From Nocardioides sp. QY071 (GTDB taxonomy: Bacteria > Actinomycetota > Actinomycetes > Propionibacteriales > Nocardioidaceae), in contig NZ_CP124681.1 in assembly GCF_029961765.1 (NCBI RefSeq), positions 496,001 through 560,000 of the forward strand: DNA of 64,000 nt, written 5' to 3'. Both the position numbers and the translations under genes were made by a program. Positions 49,681-58,259 of the stretch are shown one piece after another (positions within the stretch are counted from its first letter, which is position 1; each line of letters opens with the position of its first letter). Below the pieces are notes generated by a model that saw only the letters and a list, made by a program, of their open reading frames with translations, searched no databases and was not told the origin of the DNA.

Positions 49681-50727
49681 GTGGATTTCTGGTCGCCCGA
49701 GGGCTCGCCCGACAGCGTGGTGGCGCAGGCGCGCGCCTGGCTCGACGGCCCCGACGACGTCGACCTGGTCGTCGCCACGTCCGGGTCGACCGGGCAGCCC
49801 AAGCGGGTCCGGGTCCCACGGGCCGCGGTGCTCGCGTCGGTGCGGGCCTCGGCGGCCCGGCTGGGGGCGAGCGGACCGTGGGTGCTGGCGCTGCCGCCGT
49901 CGTACGTCGCCGGGGTGCAGGTCGTGGTCCGCTCGCTGGTCGCCGGGCACGCGCCGACCGTGCTGGACGGTGACGGCTGGCCCGACGGCGACGGGTGGTT
50001 CGTCTCGCTGGTGCCGACGCAGCTGACGCGGATGCTGTCGTCGCAGCCCGACCTGGAGGCGCTGCGCCGCGCGCACACGGTGCTGCTCGGTGGCGGTCCG
50101 ATCGGTGCGTCCCTGCGACTCCGGGCCGCGGAGCTGGGGGTCCGGGTGGTCGCGACGTACGGATCGGCGGAGACCGCCGGAGGCTGCGTGTACGACGGGA
50201 TGCCGCTCGACGGGGTCGCCGTCGCGCTGGGGGAGGGTGGCCGGATCCGGATCGCCGGGCCGACCCTGTTCACCGGGTACGACGGCCGGCCGGACCTGAG
50301 TGCCGAGGTGCTCGTCGACGGCTGGTTCCTGACCTCCGACGCCGGCCGGTTCGACGAGGACGGGCGGCTGGCCGTGATCGGGCGGGTCGACGACGTGATC
50401 GTGACGGGCGGGCTCAACGTGCCGGGGCCGGCGGTGGCCGAGCGGCTGCGCGGGCATGCGGGTGTGGATGCCGCCGAGGTGCTCGGCGTACCTGATCCGG
50501 AGTGGGGCAACCGGGTCGTGGCCTTCGTCGTGGGGACGGCCGGGCTGGAAGAGCTGCGGGACTGGGTGGGCGCCGCGCACCCCCGGGCCTGGGCGCCGCG
50601 CCAGCTGGTGCTGCTGGACGCGATCCCGCTGCTGGCCAACGGGAAGCCCGACCGGCAGGCGCTGCTGCACCACCCGGAGGTCGAGGAGGTTGCGCAGCAA
50701 CCGTCTCGAGACCAGGAGGTGCGATGA
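49681..50727 (+). CDS. menE: o-succinylbenzoate-CoA ligase
   Basis: 348 residues, a compact ANL ligase as in mycobacterial MenE. The phosphate loop is VVATSGSTGQPKRVRV near residue 36, A5 is ATYGSAETAGGCVYDG, A7-A8 TSDAGRFDEDGRLAVIGRVD DVIVTGGLN and the catalytic lysine is in LLANGKPDRQ. It activates o-succinylbenzoate for menaquinone synthesis. GTG at 49681 follows TAGCGT by 7 nt, an apparent leaderless promoter. The next gene, menC, overlaps by 4 bp. Confidence 0.93.
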   Translation: MDFWSPEGSPDSVVAQARAWLDGPDDVDLVVATSGSTGQPKRVRVPRAAVLASVRASAARLGASGPWVLALPPSYVAGVQVVVRSLVAGHAPTVLDGDGWPDGDGWFVSLVPTQLTRMLSSQPDLEALRRAHTVLLGGGPIGASLRLRAAELGVRVVATYGSAETAGGCVYDGMPLDGVAVALGEGGRIRIAGPTLFTGYDGRPDLSAEVLVDGWFLTSDAGRFDEDGRLAVIGRVDDVIVTGGLNVPGPAVAERLRGHAGVDAAEVLGVPDPEWGNRVVAFVVGTAGLEELRDWVGAAHPRAWAPRQLVLLDAIPLLANGKPDRQALLHHPEVEEVAQQPSRDQEVR

Positions 50728-51683
50728 GGGTCGTCTCGATCCCGATGCGGACCCGCTTCCGCGGCATCACGGTGCGTGAGGCCGTGCTGCTGCCCGGGCC
50801 TGCCGGGTGGGGGGAGTGGAGCCCGTTCCTGGAGTACCCGCCCGAGGTGGCCGAGCCGTGGCTGCGCTGCGCGGAGGAGGCCGCCGCCGGGACGTGGCCC
50901 GCGCCGGTGCGCGACCGGGTGCCGGTCAACGTGACCGTGCCCGCTGTCGGACCCGAGCGAGCGCACGAGATAGTGCTCGCCGGTGGCTGCGCGACCGCCA
51001 AGGTCAAGGTCGCCGAGCCGGGGCAGGGCCTCGCCGAGGAGGAGGCCAGGCTGGAGGCGGTGCGCGACGCGCTCGACACCCTCGGTCCGGGCGGCCGGAT
51101 CCGGGTCGACGCCAACGGTGGCTGGTCGGTCGACGACGCGGTCGCCGCGATCGGCCGGCTGGACCGGGCCGCCGGCGGCCTGGAGTACGTCGAACAGCCG
51201 GTCACGTCCGTCGAGGACCTCGCGCTCGTGCGGCGCCGGGTCTCGGTGCCGGTCGCGGCCGACGAGTCGATCCGCCGTGCGGAGGACCCCTACCGGGTCC
51301 GCGAGCTCGACGCCGCCGACATCGCGGTGCTCAAGGTGCAGCCGCTCGGCGGGGTCCACGCGTGCCTCGAGATCGCCGAGCGGATCGGCCTGCCCGTCGT
51401 GGTGTCCAGCGCGCTGGAGACCTCGGTCGGCATCGCCGCGGGGGTCGCGCTCGCGGCCGCCCTGCCCGAGCTGCCGTACGCCTGCGGGCTGGCCACGGTG
51501 CAGCTGCTCACCGGCGACGTCGTGGGCGAGTCGTTGCTGCCGGTCGGCGGTGCGCTGCCCGTCGTACGACCTGCCGTGGAGGAGGCGCGCCTCGACGCCC
51601 TCGCCGCCACGCCGGACCGGGTGGCGCACTGGGAGGCCCGGCTCACGCAGGTGCGGGCGGTGCGGAAGGATCAGCGTCCATGA
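50724..51683 (+). CDS. menC: o-succinylbenzoate synthase
   Basis: 319 residues of the enolase superfamily. The catalytic lysine pair is in CATAKVKVAEPG (near residue 92) and VLKVQPLGG. Metal ligands are in RVDANGGWSVDDA, EYVEQPV and AADESI. It dehydrates SHCHC to o-succinylbenzoate. ATG at 50724 has AGGAGG 5 nt upstream. It overlaps menE upstream and menD downstream, so three menaquinone steps are coupled. Confidence 0.94.
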   Translation: MRVVSIPMRTRFRGITVREAVLLPGPAGWGEWSPFLEYPPEVAEPWLRCAEEAAAGTWPAPVRDRVPVNVTVPAVGPERAHEIVLAGGCATAKVKVAEPGQGLAEEEARLEAVRDALDTLGPGGRIRVDANGGWSVDDAVAAIGRLDRAAGGLEYVEQPVTSVEDLALVRRRVSVPVAADESIRRAEDPYRVRELDAADIAVLKVQPLGGVHACLEIAERIGLPVVVSSALETSVGIAAGVALAAALPELPYACGLATVQLLTGDVVGESLLPVGGALPVVRPAVEEARLDALAATPDRVAHWEARLTQVRAVRKDQRP

Positions 51684-53284
51684 CGGACAGCTCGTTCGCG
51701 CTCGCGGACGCCCTCGTCGACCGGCTGCGGCGAGCCGGCGTGAGCGAGGTCGTGGTCGCCCCCGGCTCCCGCAACGCGCCCTTGGCGATGGCGCTGTGGG
51801 CCGCCGCGCAGGCCGGCGCGCTCCGGCTGCACACCCGCATCGACGAGCGCACCGCCGGCTTCCTCGCCCTCGGCCTGACCAAGTCCGGCGCCCGCGCCGC
51901 CGTCCTCACCACCTCCGGCACGGCCGTCGCCAACCTGCACCCCGCCGTCCTGGAGGCGGTGCACGCCGGCGTCGGGCTGGTCGTCGTCTCGGCCGACCGC
52001 CCCGCCCGGCTGCGCGGCACCGGCGCCAACCAGACCACCGACCAGGTGGGCATCTTCGGCGGCTTCGTGCCGACGTACGACATCGACTCGGTGGCCGACC
52101 TCGCCGCCGTCCCCGCCCCGTGGGACTCCGTCGTCCACCTCAACCTCCAGCTCGACACCCCGCTCGTGCCTGATGTGTCCCGCGCCCCATGCGAATTGGC
52201 TGCGATCGAGCCGGATTCGCGACCAATTCGTACGGGGCGCGGTCACGACCCGCTCACGGAGGGGCCGCGGACCGTCGTGGTGGCGGGGGACGACGCGAGC
52301 CAGCGGGCGCGGCAGCTGGCCGAGGCCGCCGGCTGGCCGCTGTTCGCGGAGCCGTCCAGCGGCTCGCGGACCGGCGAGAACGCGCTGCGCACCTACCGCC
52401 TGCTGCTCGCCGGACCGCTGGGGGCGCGGATCGAGCGGGTCGTCGTGTTCGGGCGCCCGACCCTGTCCCGGCCGGTGACCCGGCTGCTCGAGCGCGCCGA
52501 CGTCGAGGTCCTCGTGGTGCCGGGGCCGGGTGTGTGGCCGGTTCGGCCCGACGGGTCCCGCACGATCGACGGACCGGTGTGGACCGCGGACCAGCCCGAC
52601 GACCCGGCCTGGCTCGACGCCTGGCGTACGGCGGACCGCGAGCTCGGCCGGCGCATCGACCGGCTGCTCGCGGAGCAGCCCGCCCTGACGCCGTACGACG
52701 TCGCGGCGGCCACCCACGCCGCCCTCCCCGCCGGCGGCCTGCTGGTCGTGGGGGCGTCGAGCCCGATCCGCGACCTCGACATCATGGCCCGCCCGCCCGC
52801 GGTCGGCACCCACCGCAAGGTGATCGCGAACCGCGGCCTCGCCGGCATCGACGGCACCATCAGCACCGCCGTCGGCGCCGCACTGGGCCGCCCCGACGGC
52901 ACCCGGAACCTCGCCCTGATGGGCGACCTGACCTTCCTGCACGACCAGACCGCGCTGGTCCTGGGACCCGACGAGCCGCGCCCGGACCTGACGATCGTCG
53001 TACCCAACGACGACGGAGGCGCGATCTTCTCCATGCTCGAGCAGGGCGCCCCCGAGCACGCTGCGTCTTTCGAGCGGCTCTTCGGCACCCCCCACGGCCA
53101 CGACCTCGCCGGGCTCTGCGCGGCTGCCCGGGTCCCGCACCTGCGGGTCACCTCGCGCCCCGAGCTGGACCAGGCGCTGGCCAGTCCCAACGGCGGCATC
53201 GAGGTGGTCGAGGCCGTCGTGTCGCGGGAGGGCCGGCGCGAGCTGGACCTGCGGATCCGGGCGCTCGCGACCGAAGGAGACTGA
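51680..53284 (+). CDS. menD: SEPHCHC synthase (MenD)
   Basis: A thiamine-diphosphate enzyme of 534 residues joining isochorismate and 2-oxoglutarate. The N-terminal domain has VVVAPGSRNAPLAMALW and the cofactor-activating glutamate in RIDERTAGFLALG (near residue 56). The C-terminal TPP domain has ALMGDLTFLHDQTALVL and VVPNDDGGAIFSMLEQGAPE. Between them, residues about 167-188 are encoded by an in-frame 63-bp palindrome lying in a loop just after TPLVPDV. The catalytic blocks are intact, so the enzyme is probably functional. Confidence 0.94.
   Translation: MTDSSFALADALVDRLRRAGVSEVVVAPGSRNAPLAMALWAAAQAGALRLHTRIDERTAGFLALGLTKSGARAAVLTTSGTAVANLHPAVLEAVHAGVGLVVVSADRPARLRGTGANQTTDQVGIFGGFVPTYDIDSVADLAAVPAPWDSVVHLNLQLDTPLVPDVSRAPCELAAIEPDSRPIRTGRGHDPLTEGPRTVVVAGDDASQRARQLAEAAGWPLFAEPSSGSRTGENALRTYRLLLAGPLGARIERVVVFGRPTLSRPVTRLLERADVEVLVVPGPGVWPVRPDGSRTIDGPVWTADQPDDPAWLDAWRTADRELGRRIDRLLAEQPALTPYDVAAATHAALPAGGLLVVGASSPIRDLDIMARPPAVGTHRKVIANRGLAGIDGTISTAVGAALGRPDGTRNLALMGDLTFLHDQTALVLGPDEPRPDLTIVVPNDDGGAIFSMLEQGAPEHAASFERLFGTPHGHDLAGLCAAARVPHLRVTSRPELDQALASPNGGIEVVEAVVSREGRRELDLRIRALATEGD
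52180..52242. repeat. 63-bp palindrome in frame inside menD
   Basis: 52180-52199 and 52223-52242 are 20-nt inverted arms with 18 matching positions (CCGCGCCCC and CGAATTGG blocks exact), around a 23-nt loop. Length is a multiple of three and the frame is open throughout. The AATTGG/CCAATT bases are unusually AT-rich for the gene. It looks like a palindromic element inserted in a tolerant linker, similar in concept to coding-region palindromic elements of Rickettsia. Confidence 0.65.
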
Positions 53285-53285
53285 C

Positions 53286-55151
53286 GTGGAGATCGCCTTC
53301 CTGCTCATCGCCATCGCGGCCACGGTCCTGACGGTCACCGCGATCTCGGAGCGCTTCGAGGTCCCGGCGCCGTTGACCCTGGTCGTGGTGGGCGTCGCGG
53401 CGTCGTACGTCCCGGGGGTGCCGGAGCTGCGCCTCGAACCCGAGGTCGTGCTCCTCGGCCTGCTCCCACCGCTGCTCTACTCGGCCGCGGTCAACACCTC
53501 GCTCGTCGACTTCAACGCCAACCGGCGTCCGATCCTGCTGCTGTCCGTGGGCCTGGTCGCGTTCACGACGTTCGGCGTCGCCGCCGTCATCCGCCTCGTC
53601 ATCCCGGACGTCGAGTGGCCGCTGGCGCTCGCGATCGGCGCGGTCGTCGCGCCGCCCGACGCGGTCGCCGCGACCGCGATCGGCCGCCGGATCGGGCTGC
53701 CCCGGCGCATCGTCACGATCCTCGAGGGCGAGTCGCTGTTCAACGACGCGAGCGCGCTGGTCGCGCTGCGCGCCGCCGTCACCGCCATCGGTACGACGGT
53801 CACCGCCTGGCAGGTCGGGCGCGACTTCGTCATCGCCGCCGGGGGCGGGGTGGCGATCGGGGCACTGACGTTCGTGGTCGTCGGCTTCTTGCGCAAGAAG
53901 GTCACCGATCCGCTGATGGACACCGCGATCTCGCTGGTGATCCCGTTCGCGGCGTACATCGTCGCCGAGCGGATCCACGCCTCGGGCGTGGTCGCGGTCG
54001 TGGTGGCGGGCCTGGCGCTCGGGCACGTGGCGCCGGTGCTGCAGACCGCGCAGTCGCGGATCGCGGAGCGGATGAACTGGCGCACCATCGCCTACGTCCT
54101 GGAGAACACGGTCTTCCTCCTCATCGGGCTGCAGGCCGACTGGCTGCTGGCCGAGGTCGGCGAGAGCGAGTTCGGTGTCGGCACCGTCGCCGTCGCCTGT
54201 GCCGCCGTGTTCGTGGCCGTGGTGGTGCTGCGGATGGTGTGGGTGTTCGCCGGCCAGGCCTTCCTGCTGCGCCACGGCCCGGACCCGGTGACCGGGGAGC
54301 AGCGCTCGTGGCGCTACTCCTTCCTCATCGGCTGGGCGGGCATGCGCGGCGTGGTCACCCTGGCCGCCGCGTTCACCGTCCCCGAGGACACCGCGCACCG
54401 CGAGGTGCTGCTGATCGTCGCCTTCACGGTCGTGGCCGGCACCCTTCTCGGTCAGGGCCTGACCCTGCCCCTCCTGGCCCGCAGGCTCCACGTGCCCTCG
54501 CCCGACCCGCACGACGACGCCCTCGCCCGGGCCACCCTGCTCCAGCAGGCGGCCAAGGCCGGCATCCACCGGCTCGACGAGCTCGCGGTCGACTGCGACG
54601 ACCCGCACCAGGTCCGCGCGCTGATCATCCAGCGCATCGAGCAGCGCAACTTCGCCGCCTGGGAGCGCCTCGGCACCACCGAGGGCGAGGAGAGCCCGAG
54701 CGACCTGTACTCACGCTGGCGCGGCGAGATGATCGAGGCCGAGCGCCGCCGGGTGCTGGAGATCCGCTCCACCGGGTCGGTGCCCTCGGAGATCGTCAGC
54801 GAGGTGCTGGCCATGCTCGACGTCGAGGAGTCGATGCTCGACGCCGCGGAGGCCGCCCGCGCGGACCTGCGCGCCACCAGCCGGATGCAGCGCAACGACG
54901 GCTGCGAGCACCTCGCCGACGCGCCGCTGCTCGACCCGCCGGACGACCCGGTCTGCACCGAGTGTCTCGCCGAGGGCACCCGCTGGGTCGCACTGCGGAT
55001 GTGCCTGTCCTGCGGCGAGGTCGGCTGCTGCGACTCCTCCCCGAGCCGGCACGCCACGGCCCACTTCCGCGCCACCCAGCACCCCGTCATGCGCTCGGTC
55101 GAGCCGGACGAGGACTGGCGCTGGTGCTACGTGCACCACCAGACCGGCTGA
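53286..55151 (+). CDS. CPA1-family Na+/H+ antiporter with C-terminal UBP zinc finger
   Basis: 621 residues. Residues 1-400 are a cation/proton antiporter with about twelve helices and the family Asp-Asp region AVVAPPDAVAATAIGRRIG; EGESLFNDASALVALRAAV is the CPA1 signature. After a cytosolic helical region (400-540), residues about 545-620 form a UBP-type zinc finger: CTECLAEG, MCLSCGEVGCCDSSPSRHAT and HFRATQHPVM. UBP fingers bind ubiquitin C-termini in eukaryotes; in bacteria the role is unclear, perhaps regulatory. GTG at 53286, 1 bp after the menD stop. Confidence 0.9.
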   Translation: MEIAFLLIAIAATVLTVTAISERFEVPAPLTLVVVGVAASYVPGVPELRLEPEVVLLGLLPPLLYSAAVNTSLVDFNANRRPILLLSVGLVAFTTFGVAAVIRLVIPDVEWPLALAIGAVVAPPDAVAATAIGRRIGLPRRIVTILEGESLFNDASALVALRAAVTAIGTTVTAWQVGRDFVIAAGGGVAIGALTFVVVGFLRKKVTDPLMDTAISLVIPFAAYIVAERIHASGVVAVVVAGLALGHVAPVLQTAQSRIAERMNWRTIAYVLENTVFLLIGLQADWLLAEVGESEFGVGTVAVACAAVFVAVVVLRMVWVFAGQAFLLRHGPDPVTGEQRSWRYSFLIGWAGMRGVVTLAAAFTVPEDTAHREVLLIVAFTVVAGTLLGQGLTLPLLARRLHVPSPDPHDDALARATLLQQAAKAGIHRLDELAVDCDDPHQVRALIIQRIEQRNFAAWERLGTTEGEESPSDLYSRWRGEMIEAERRRVLEIRSTGSVPSEIVSEVLAMLDVEESMLDAAEAARADLRATSRMQRNDGCEHLADAPLLDPPDDPVCTECLAEGTRWVALRMCLSCGEVGCCDSSPSRHATAHFRATQHPVMRSVEPDEDWRWCYVHHQTG

Positions 55152-55189
55152 GCCAGGCTGAGCCTGGAGCCGCCGCTAACGTGGACGGC

Positions 55190-55828
55190 ATGCGCCTCAC
55201 CAAGTTCGGTCATTCCGCGGTCCGGCTCGAGCACGGCCCTACGACGATCGTCCTCGACCCCGGCGTGTGGAGCCAGCGCGAGTCCGTCGAGGGCGTCGAC
55301 GCGGTGCTGGTCACCCACGAGCACCCCGACCACTACGCGCCCGACCACCTGCGGGCCACGGACGCGCCGATCTTCACCATCGACGCCGTCGCCGCCCAGA
55401 TCCGCGAGCACGCGCCGGACCTGCTCGAGCGGGTCACCGTGGTCGCCCCCGACGAGGCCTGGACGATCGGCGGGTTCGCGATCCGGGCGGTGGGCGAGCT
55501 GCACGCGGTGATCCACCCGGAGCTGCCGCGCTTCCACAACAGCGGCTACCTGCTGACCGCGGGGGAGAGCACGGTGTTCCACCCCGGCGACGCGCTGGTC
55601 GCGCCGGAGGCGGCGGTCGACGTACTGCTGGCGCCGGTGTGCGCGCCCTGGATGCGGGTCTCCGAGGGCGTCGACTTCGCCCGGGAGGTCGGTGCGCCGC
55701 GCAATGTCGCCATCCACGACCGGGTGTTCTCCGCCGAGGGGCTCGGTGTCGCCGACGCGCAGTTCGGCCGGTTCCTCGAGGCCGCGGGCCAGGAGTACGC
55801 CCGGCTGGCCGACGGCGCCGACCTCTGA
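55190..55828 (+). CDS. MBL-fold metal-dependent hydrolase
   Basis: 212 residues, UlaG-like metallo-beta-lactamase fold. Metal ligands are in VLVTHEHPDHYAPDHL (HxHxDH, near residue 43), with AVGELHAVIHPELPRFHNSG and STVFHPGDAL adding more. RNVAIHDRVF ends the core. Substrate unknown. TAACGT ends 7 nt before the ATG at 55190, an apparent leaderless promoter. It sits between the antiporter and a secreted protein gene within the menaquinone region without an evident link. Confidence 0.87.
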   Translation: MRLTKFGHSAVRLEHGPTTIVLDPGVWSQRESVEGVDAVLVTHEHPDHYAPDHLRATDAPIFTIDAVAAQIREHAPDLLERVTVVAPDEAWTIGGFAIRAVGELHAVIHPELPRFHNSGYLLTAGESTVFHPGDALVAPEAAVDVLLAPVCAPWMRVSEGVDFAREVGAPRNVAIHDRVFSAEGLGVADAQFGRFLEAAGQEYARLADGADL

Positions 55829-55892
55829 TCCGCCGGCGGTCGCTGGACGGGCCGGTCAGCACACGCTCAGGTCGACCCGGCATGATGGCCTG

Positions 55893-56552
55893 ATGCCGAT
55901 CGCTCGATCCACAGTCGTGGGCGCCACCTCCGGCGTCCTCCTCCTCGCCGGAGCCGTGGGCTTCGGCGTCGGCCTCCCGAAGGTCGTCGACGACCCGGCC
56001 GCGGTGCCCACGCTGCCGACCAAGCTCGACGACCGCTTCGTCGCGCTCCAGGCGATCACGCCGGAGCAGGCCGGCGCGACCTCGCCCGACCAGGCGGCCC
56101 AGATCAAGACCTTCACCGACCGCGCCGCGAAGTCGGAGGAGGAGACCCGCAAGATCCTCGCCGAGCAGTACGACGAGGCCGCCGTCCGCGCCTACATCGA
56201 CGTGCCCGCCGCCTCCTCCTCGTCCCAGTCCATCCCGGCGCAGATCGCGGTGACGGTCGTCCCCGGCAACGCCGGGCTGGTCAACCCGAGCGGTCCGTTC
56301 GTCGTCGACGAGTCGGGTTCGCACTACACGCTCGAGGTGATCGACGGCAGCCACTGCGCGATCGCATGGAACGAGCCGGTCGACCAGACCACCGGCACGC
56401 CGACCGACCAGAAGCCCACCGGCGCCGACTACCGCGTGCAGTGCCGCAAGGAGGTCGACGGCCTCACCTACGACCTCTACACCAACGGCCTGACGCCCGA
56501 CGAGGTCGCGTCGTACGTCGACAAGGTGCTCGAGCTCACCGGAAGGGCCTGA
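55893..56552 (+). CDS. secreted or membrane-anchored protein of unknown function
   Basis: 219 residues. An N-terminal hydrophobic segment (STVVGATSGVLLLAGAVGFGVGL) is a signal peptide or anchor. The rest is hydrophilic with two cysteines (SHCAIAWNEPV and YRVQCRKEVDGL) that might form a disulfide. No family is recognised. CATGAT lies 6 nt before the ATG at 55893, supporting that start. The menG gene follows after 6 bp, so the two are probably co-transcribed. Confidence 0.7.
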   Translation: MPIARSTVVGATSGVLLLAGAVGFGVGLPKVVDDPAAVPTLPTKLDDRFVALQAITPEQAGATSPDQAAQIKTFTDRAAKSEEETRKILAEQYDEAAVRAYIDVPAASSSSQSIPAQIAVTVVPGNAGLVNPSGPFVVDESGSHYTLEVIDGSHCAIAWNEPVDQTTGTPTDQKPTGADYRVQCRKEVDGLTYDLYTNGLTPDEVASYVDKVLELTGRA

Positions 56553-56558
56553 CGCCGC

Positions 56559-57248
56559 GTGGCCCGTGCAGAGCTCGACAAGCAGCCCGCCGACGTCCGA
56601 CGGATGTTCGACACCGTCGCTCGGCGCTACGACCTGACCAACGACATCCTGTCCTTCGGGCAGGACCGTCGCTGGCGGCGCGACGTCCTCGCCGCGGTCG
56701 ACCCGTCGTACGGCGACCGGGTGCTCGACCTCGCTGCCGGCACCGGCACCTCCAGCCAGCCGTTCCTCGACGCCGGCGCCGAGGTGGTGCCGTGCGACTT
56801 CTCGATCGGCATGCTCCAGGTGGGCAAGAAGCAGCTGCCCCACCTGCCGTTCACCGCCGGTGACGGCACGAAGCTGCCGTTCCGCGACGCGACCTTCGAC
56901 GCGGTCACGATCTCGTTCGGCCTGCGCAACATCGTGGACCCGCTGGCCGGGCTCGCCGAGATGCGCCGGGTCACCAAGCCCGGCGGCCGGCTGGTGGTCT
57001 GCGAGTTCAGCCACCCCACGTGGAGCCCGTGGCGCACGGTCTACATCGAGTACCTCATGAAGGCGCTGCCCGCCGTCGCCCGCACCGTCTCCTCGGCCCC
57101 CGACGCCTACGTCTACCTGGCCGAGTCGATCCGCGCCTGGCCCGACCAGCGCGGGCTGGCCGACCTGATCGGCGAGGCGGGCTGGAGCAGGCCCGAGTGG
57201 CGCAACCTGTCGGGCGGCATCGTCGCCCTGCACCGCGCGACGGCCTGA
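56559..57248 (+). CDS. menG: demethylmenaquinone methyltransferase
   Basis: 229 residues of the UbiE/MenG family, the last step of menaquinone synthesis using S-adenosylmethionine. [20 protein letters not shown] at residue 12 is the family entry. Motif I is [39 protein letters not shown] is in the middle and the final region reads [21 protein letters not shown] start at 56559. It corresponds to Rv0558 in position. Confidence 0.94.
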   Translation: MARAELDKQPADVRRMFDTVARRYDLTNDILSFGQDRRWRRDVLAAVDPSYGDRVLDLAAGTGTSSQPFLDAGAEVVPCDFSIGMLQVGKKQLPHLPFTAGDGTKLPFRDATFDAVTISFGLRNIVDPLAGLAEMRRVTKPGGRLVVCEFSHPTWSPWRTVYIEYLMKALPAVARTVSSAPDAYVYLAESIRAWPDQRGLADLIGEAGWSRPEWRNLSGGIVALHRATA

Positions 57249-57255
57249 CCGGCCC

Positions 57256-57729
57256 GTGGAGTCGTCCGTGGACCGCGTCGAGTGGACGGTCACGGAGGCC
57301 GAGCAGGCTGCGCTGGTCCGTACGTCGACCTGGCAGCTGTGGCGCCGGCTCGCGCTCTACCTCGTGGTGCTCGCCGCCTGTGCGATGGCGGTGTTCGGCT
57401 CGGCTCGCTGGGGCACGCCCGGACTCCTCCTGGGTCCGGTGTTCGGGGTCGCGATGGGAGCCTGGCTCTGGGTGAGCGCGCGCCGCTCCGTGCGCCGGAT
57501 GCTGCTGGCCGCCTACCCGGTCGGCGCCACGGCGGCGGCGGAGGCCACGGACGAGGCGCTGCGCCTCGAGACGGCGGCCGGCGCCAGCGAGCTGCCCTGG
57601 GCGCGACTGGCCCGCGTCGTACCGGGATCCGTCGTCGTCCTGGCACGCGACGAGGCCAGCCGGCAGTGGCTCACCATCCCGCGCCAGCTGTTCCCGGACA
57701 CGTGGGTCCAGCGCATCCCGAGACCCTGA
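57256..57729 (+). CDS. YcxB-like small membrane protein
   Basis: 157 residues with two helices (ALYLVVLAACAMAVFGSA and LLGPVFGVAMGAWLWVSA) and a C-terminal cytosolic part ending ASRQWLTIPRQLFPDTWVQR, which resembles the YcxB-like fold (DUF with a PH-like C-terminus). Function is unknown. GTG at 57256, 7 bp after menG. A partial hairpin overlaps the stop codon. Confidence 0.65.
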   Translation: MESSVDRVEWTVTEAEQAALVRTSTWQLWRRLALYLVVLAACAMAVFGSARWGTPGLLLGPVFGVAMGAWLWVSARRSVRRMLLAAYPVGATAAAEATDEALRLETAAGASELPWARLARVVPGSVVVLARDEASRQWLTIPRQLFPDTWVQRIPRP

Positions 57730-57769
57730 ATTACGCAACCCTCTCGTGCGTTAAATCCGCAGGTCAGGG
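57724..57769. repeat. small palindrome at the 3' end of the YcxB-like gene
   Basis: CCCTGA (57724-57729) pairs with TCAGGG (57764-57769), and an inner TTACGCAAC faces GTGCGTTAA with one shifted base. The left arm contains the gene's TGA stop. It may be a terminator or one more palindromic repeat. The remaining part of the gap up to the Rex-like site shows nothing recognised. Confidence 0.45.
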
Positions 57770-57863
57770 CCGGTTTCGGCGTCGCCGGGCGCATCGGACG
57801 CCCCCGATGACCACCCCCCTGTGACGAGGCCTCCGGGCAGTGGCAGGATGTGTGGCACGCCAC

Positions 57864-57881
57864 TAGTGATTCTGTTCACAA
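57864..57881 (+). promoter_or_regulatory. Rex-box-like operator upstream of nuo
   Basis: TAGTGATTCTGTTCACAA matches TTGTGAA-N4-TTCACAA with a perfect right half and five of seven on the left. It ends 19 bp before the nuoA ATG, in the right place to block transcription. Rex is known to control nuo in Streptomyces-type hosts, and rex is in this window. Confidence 0.6.
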
Positions 57882-57900
57882 GATCACGAGAGGGAGGCTC

Positions 57901-58257
57901 ATGGAGCTCTACACGCCGGTGCTGGTGCTGGCGGCTTTGGCCGCGTTGTTCGCGGTCGGGTCGGTCGTCATGAGCACGTTGGTCGGGCCGAAGCGCTACA
58001 ACCGCGCGAAGTACGACTCCTACGAGTGCGGCATCGAGCCGACCCCCCAGGCGCTGACGGGGCGCTTCCCGGTGAAGTACTACATCACCGCGATGCTCTT
58101 CATCGTCTTCGACATCGAGATCGTCTTCCTCTACCCGTGGGCCGTTCGCTTCGACGCCATGGCCTGGTACGGACTGATCGAGATGGTGCTGTTCATCGCC
58201 ACGGTCTTCGTGGCCTACGCCTACGTCTGGCGTCGCGGCGGATTGGATTGGGACTGA
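57901..58257 (+). CDS. nuoA: NADH-quinone oxidoreductase subunit A
   Basis: 118 residues, three membrane helices, part of the proton-pumping arm of complex [21 protein letters not shown] is the family loop with the conserved cysteine, and [14 protein letters not shown] the second signature. ATG at 57901 with GAGGGAGG 3-4 nt upstream. First gene of the nuo operon; probably repressed by Rex when NADH is low. Confidence 0.96.
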   Translation: MELYTPVLVLAALAALFAVGSVVMSTLVGPKRYNRAKYDSYECGIEPTPQALTGRFPVKYYITAMLFIVFDIEIVFLYPWAVRFDAMAWYGLIEMVLFIATVFVAYAYVWRRGGLDWD

Positions 58258-58259
58258 CC

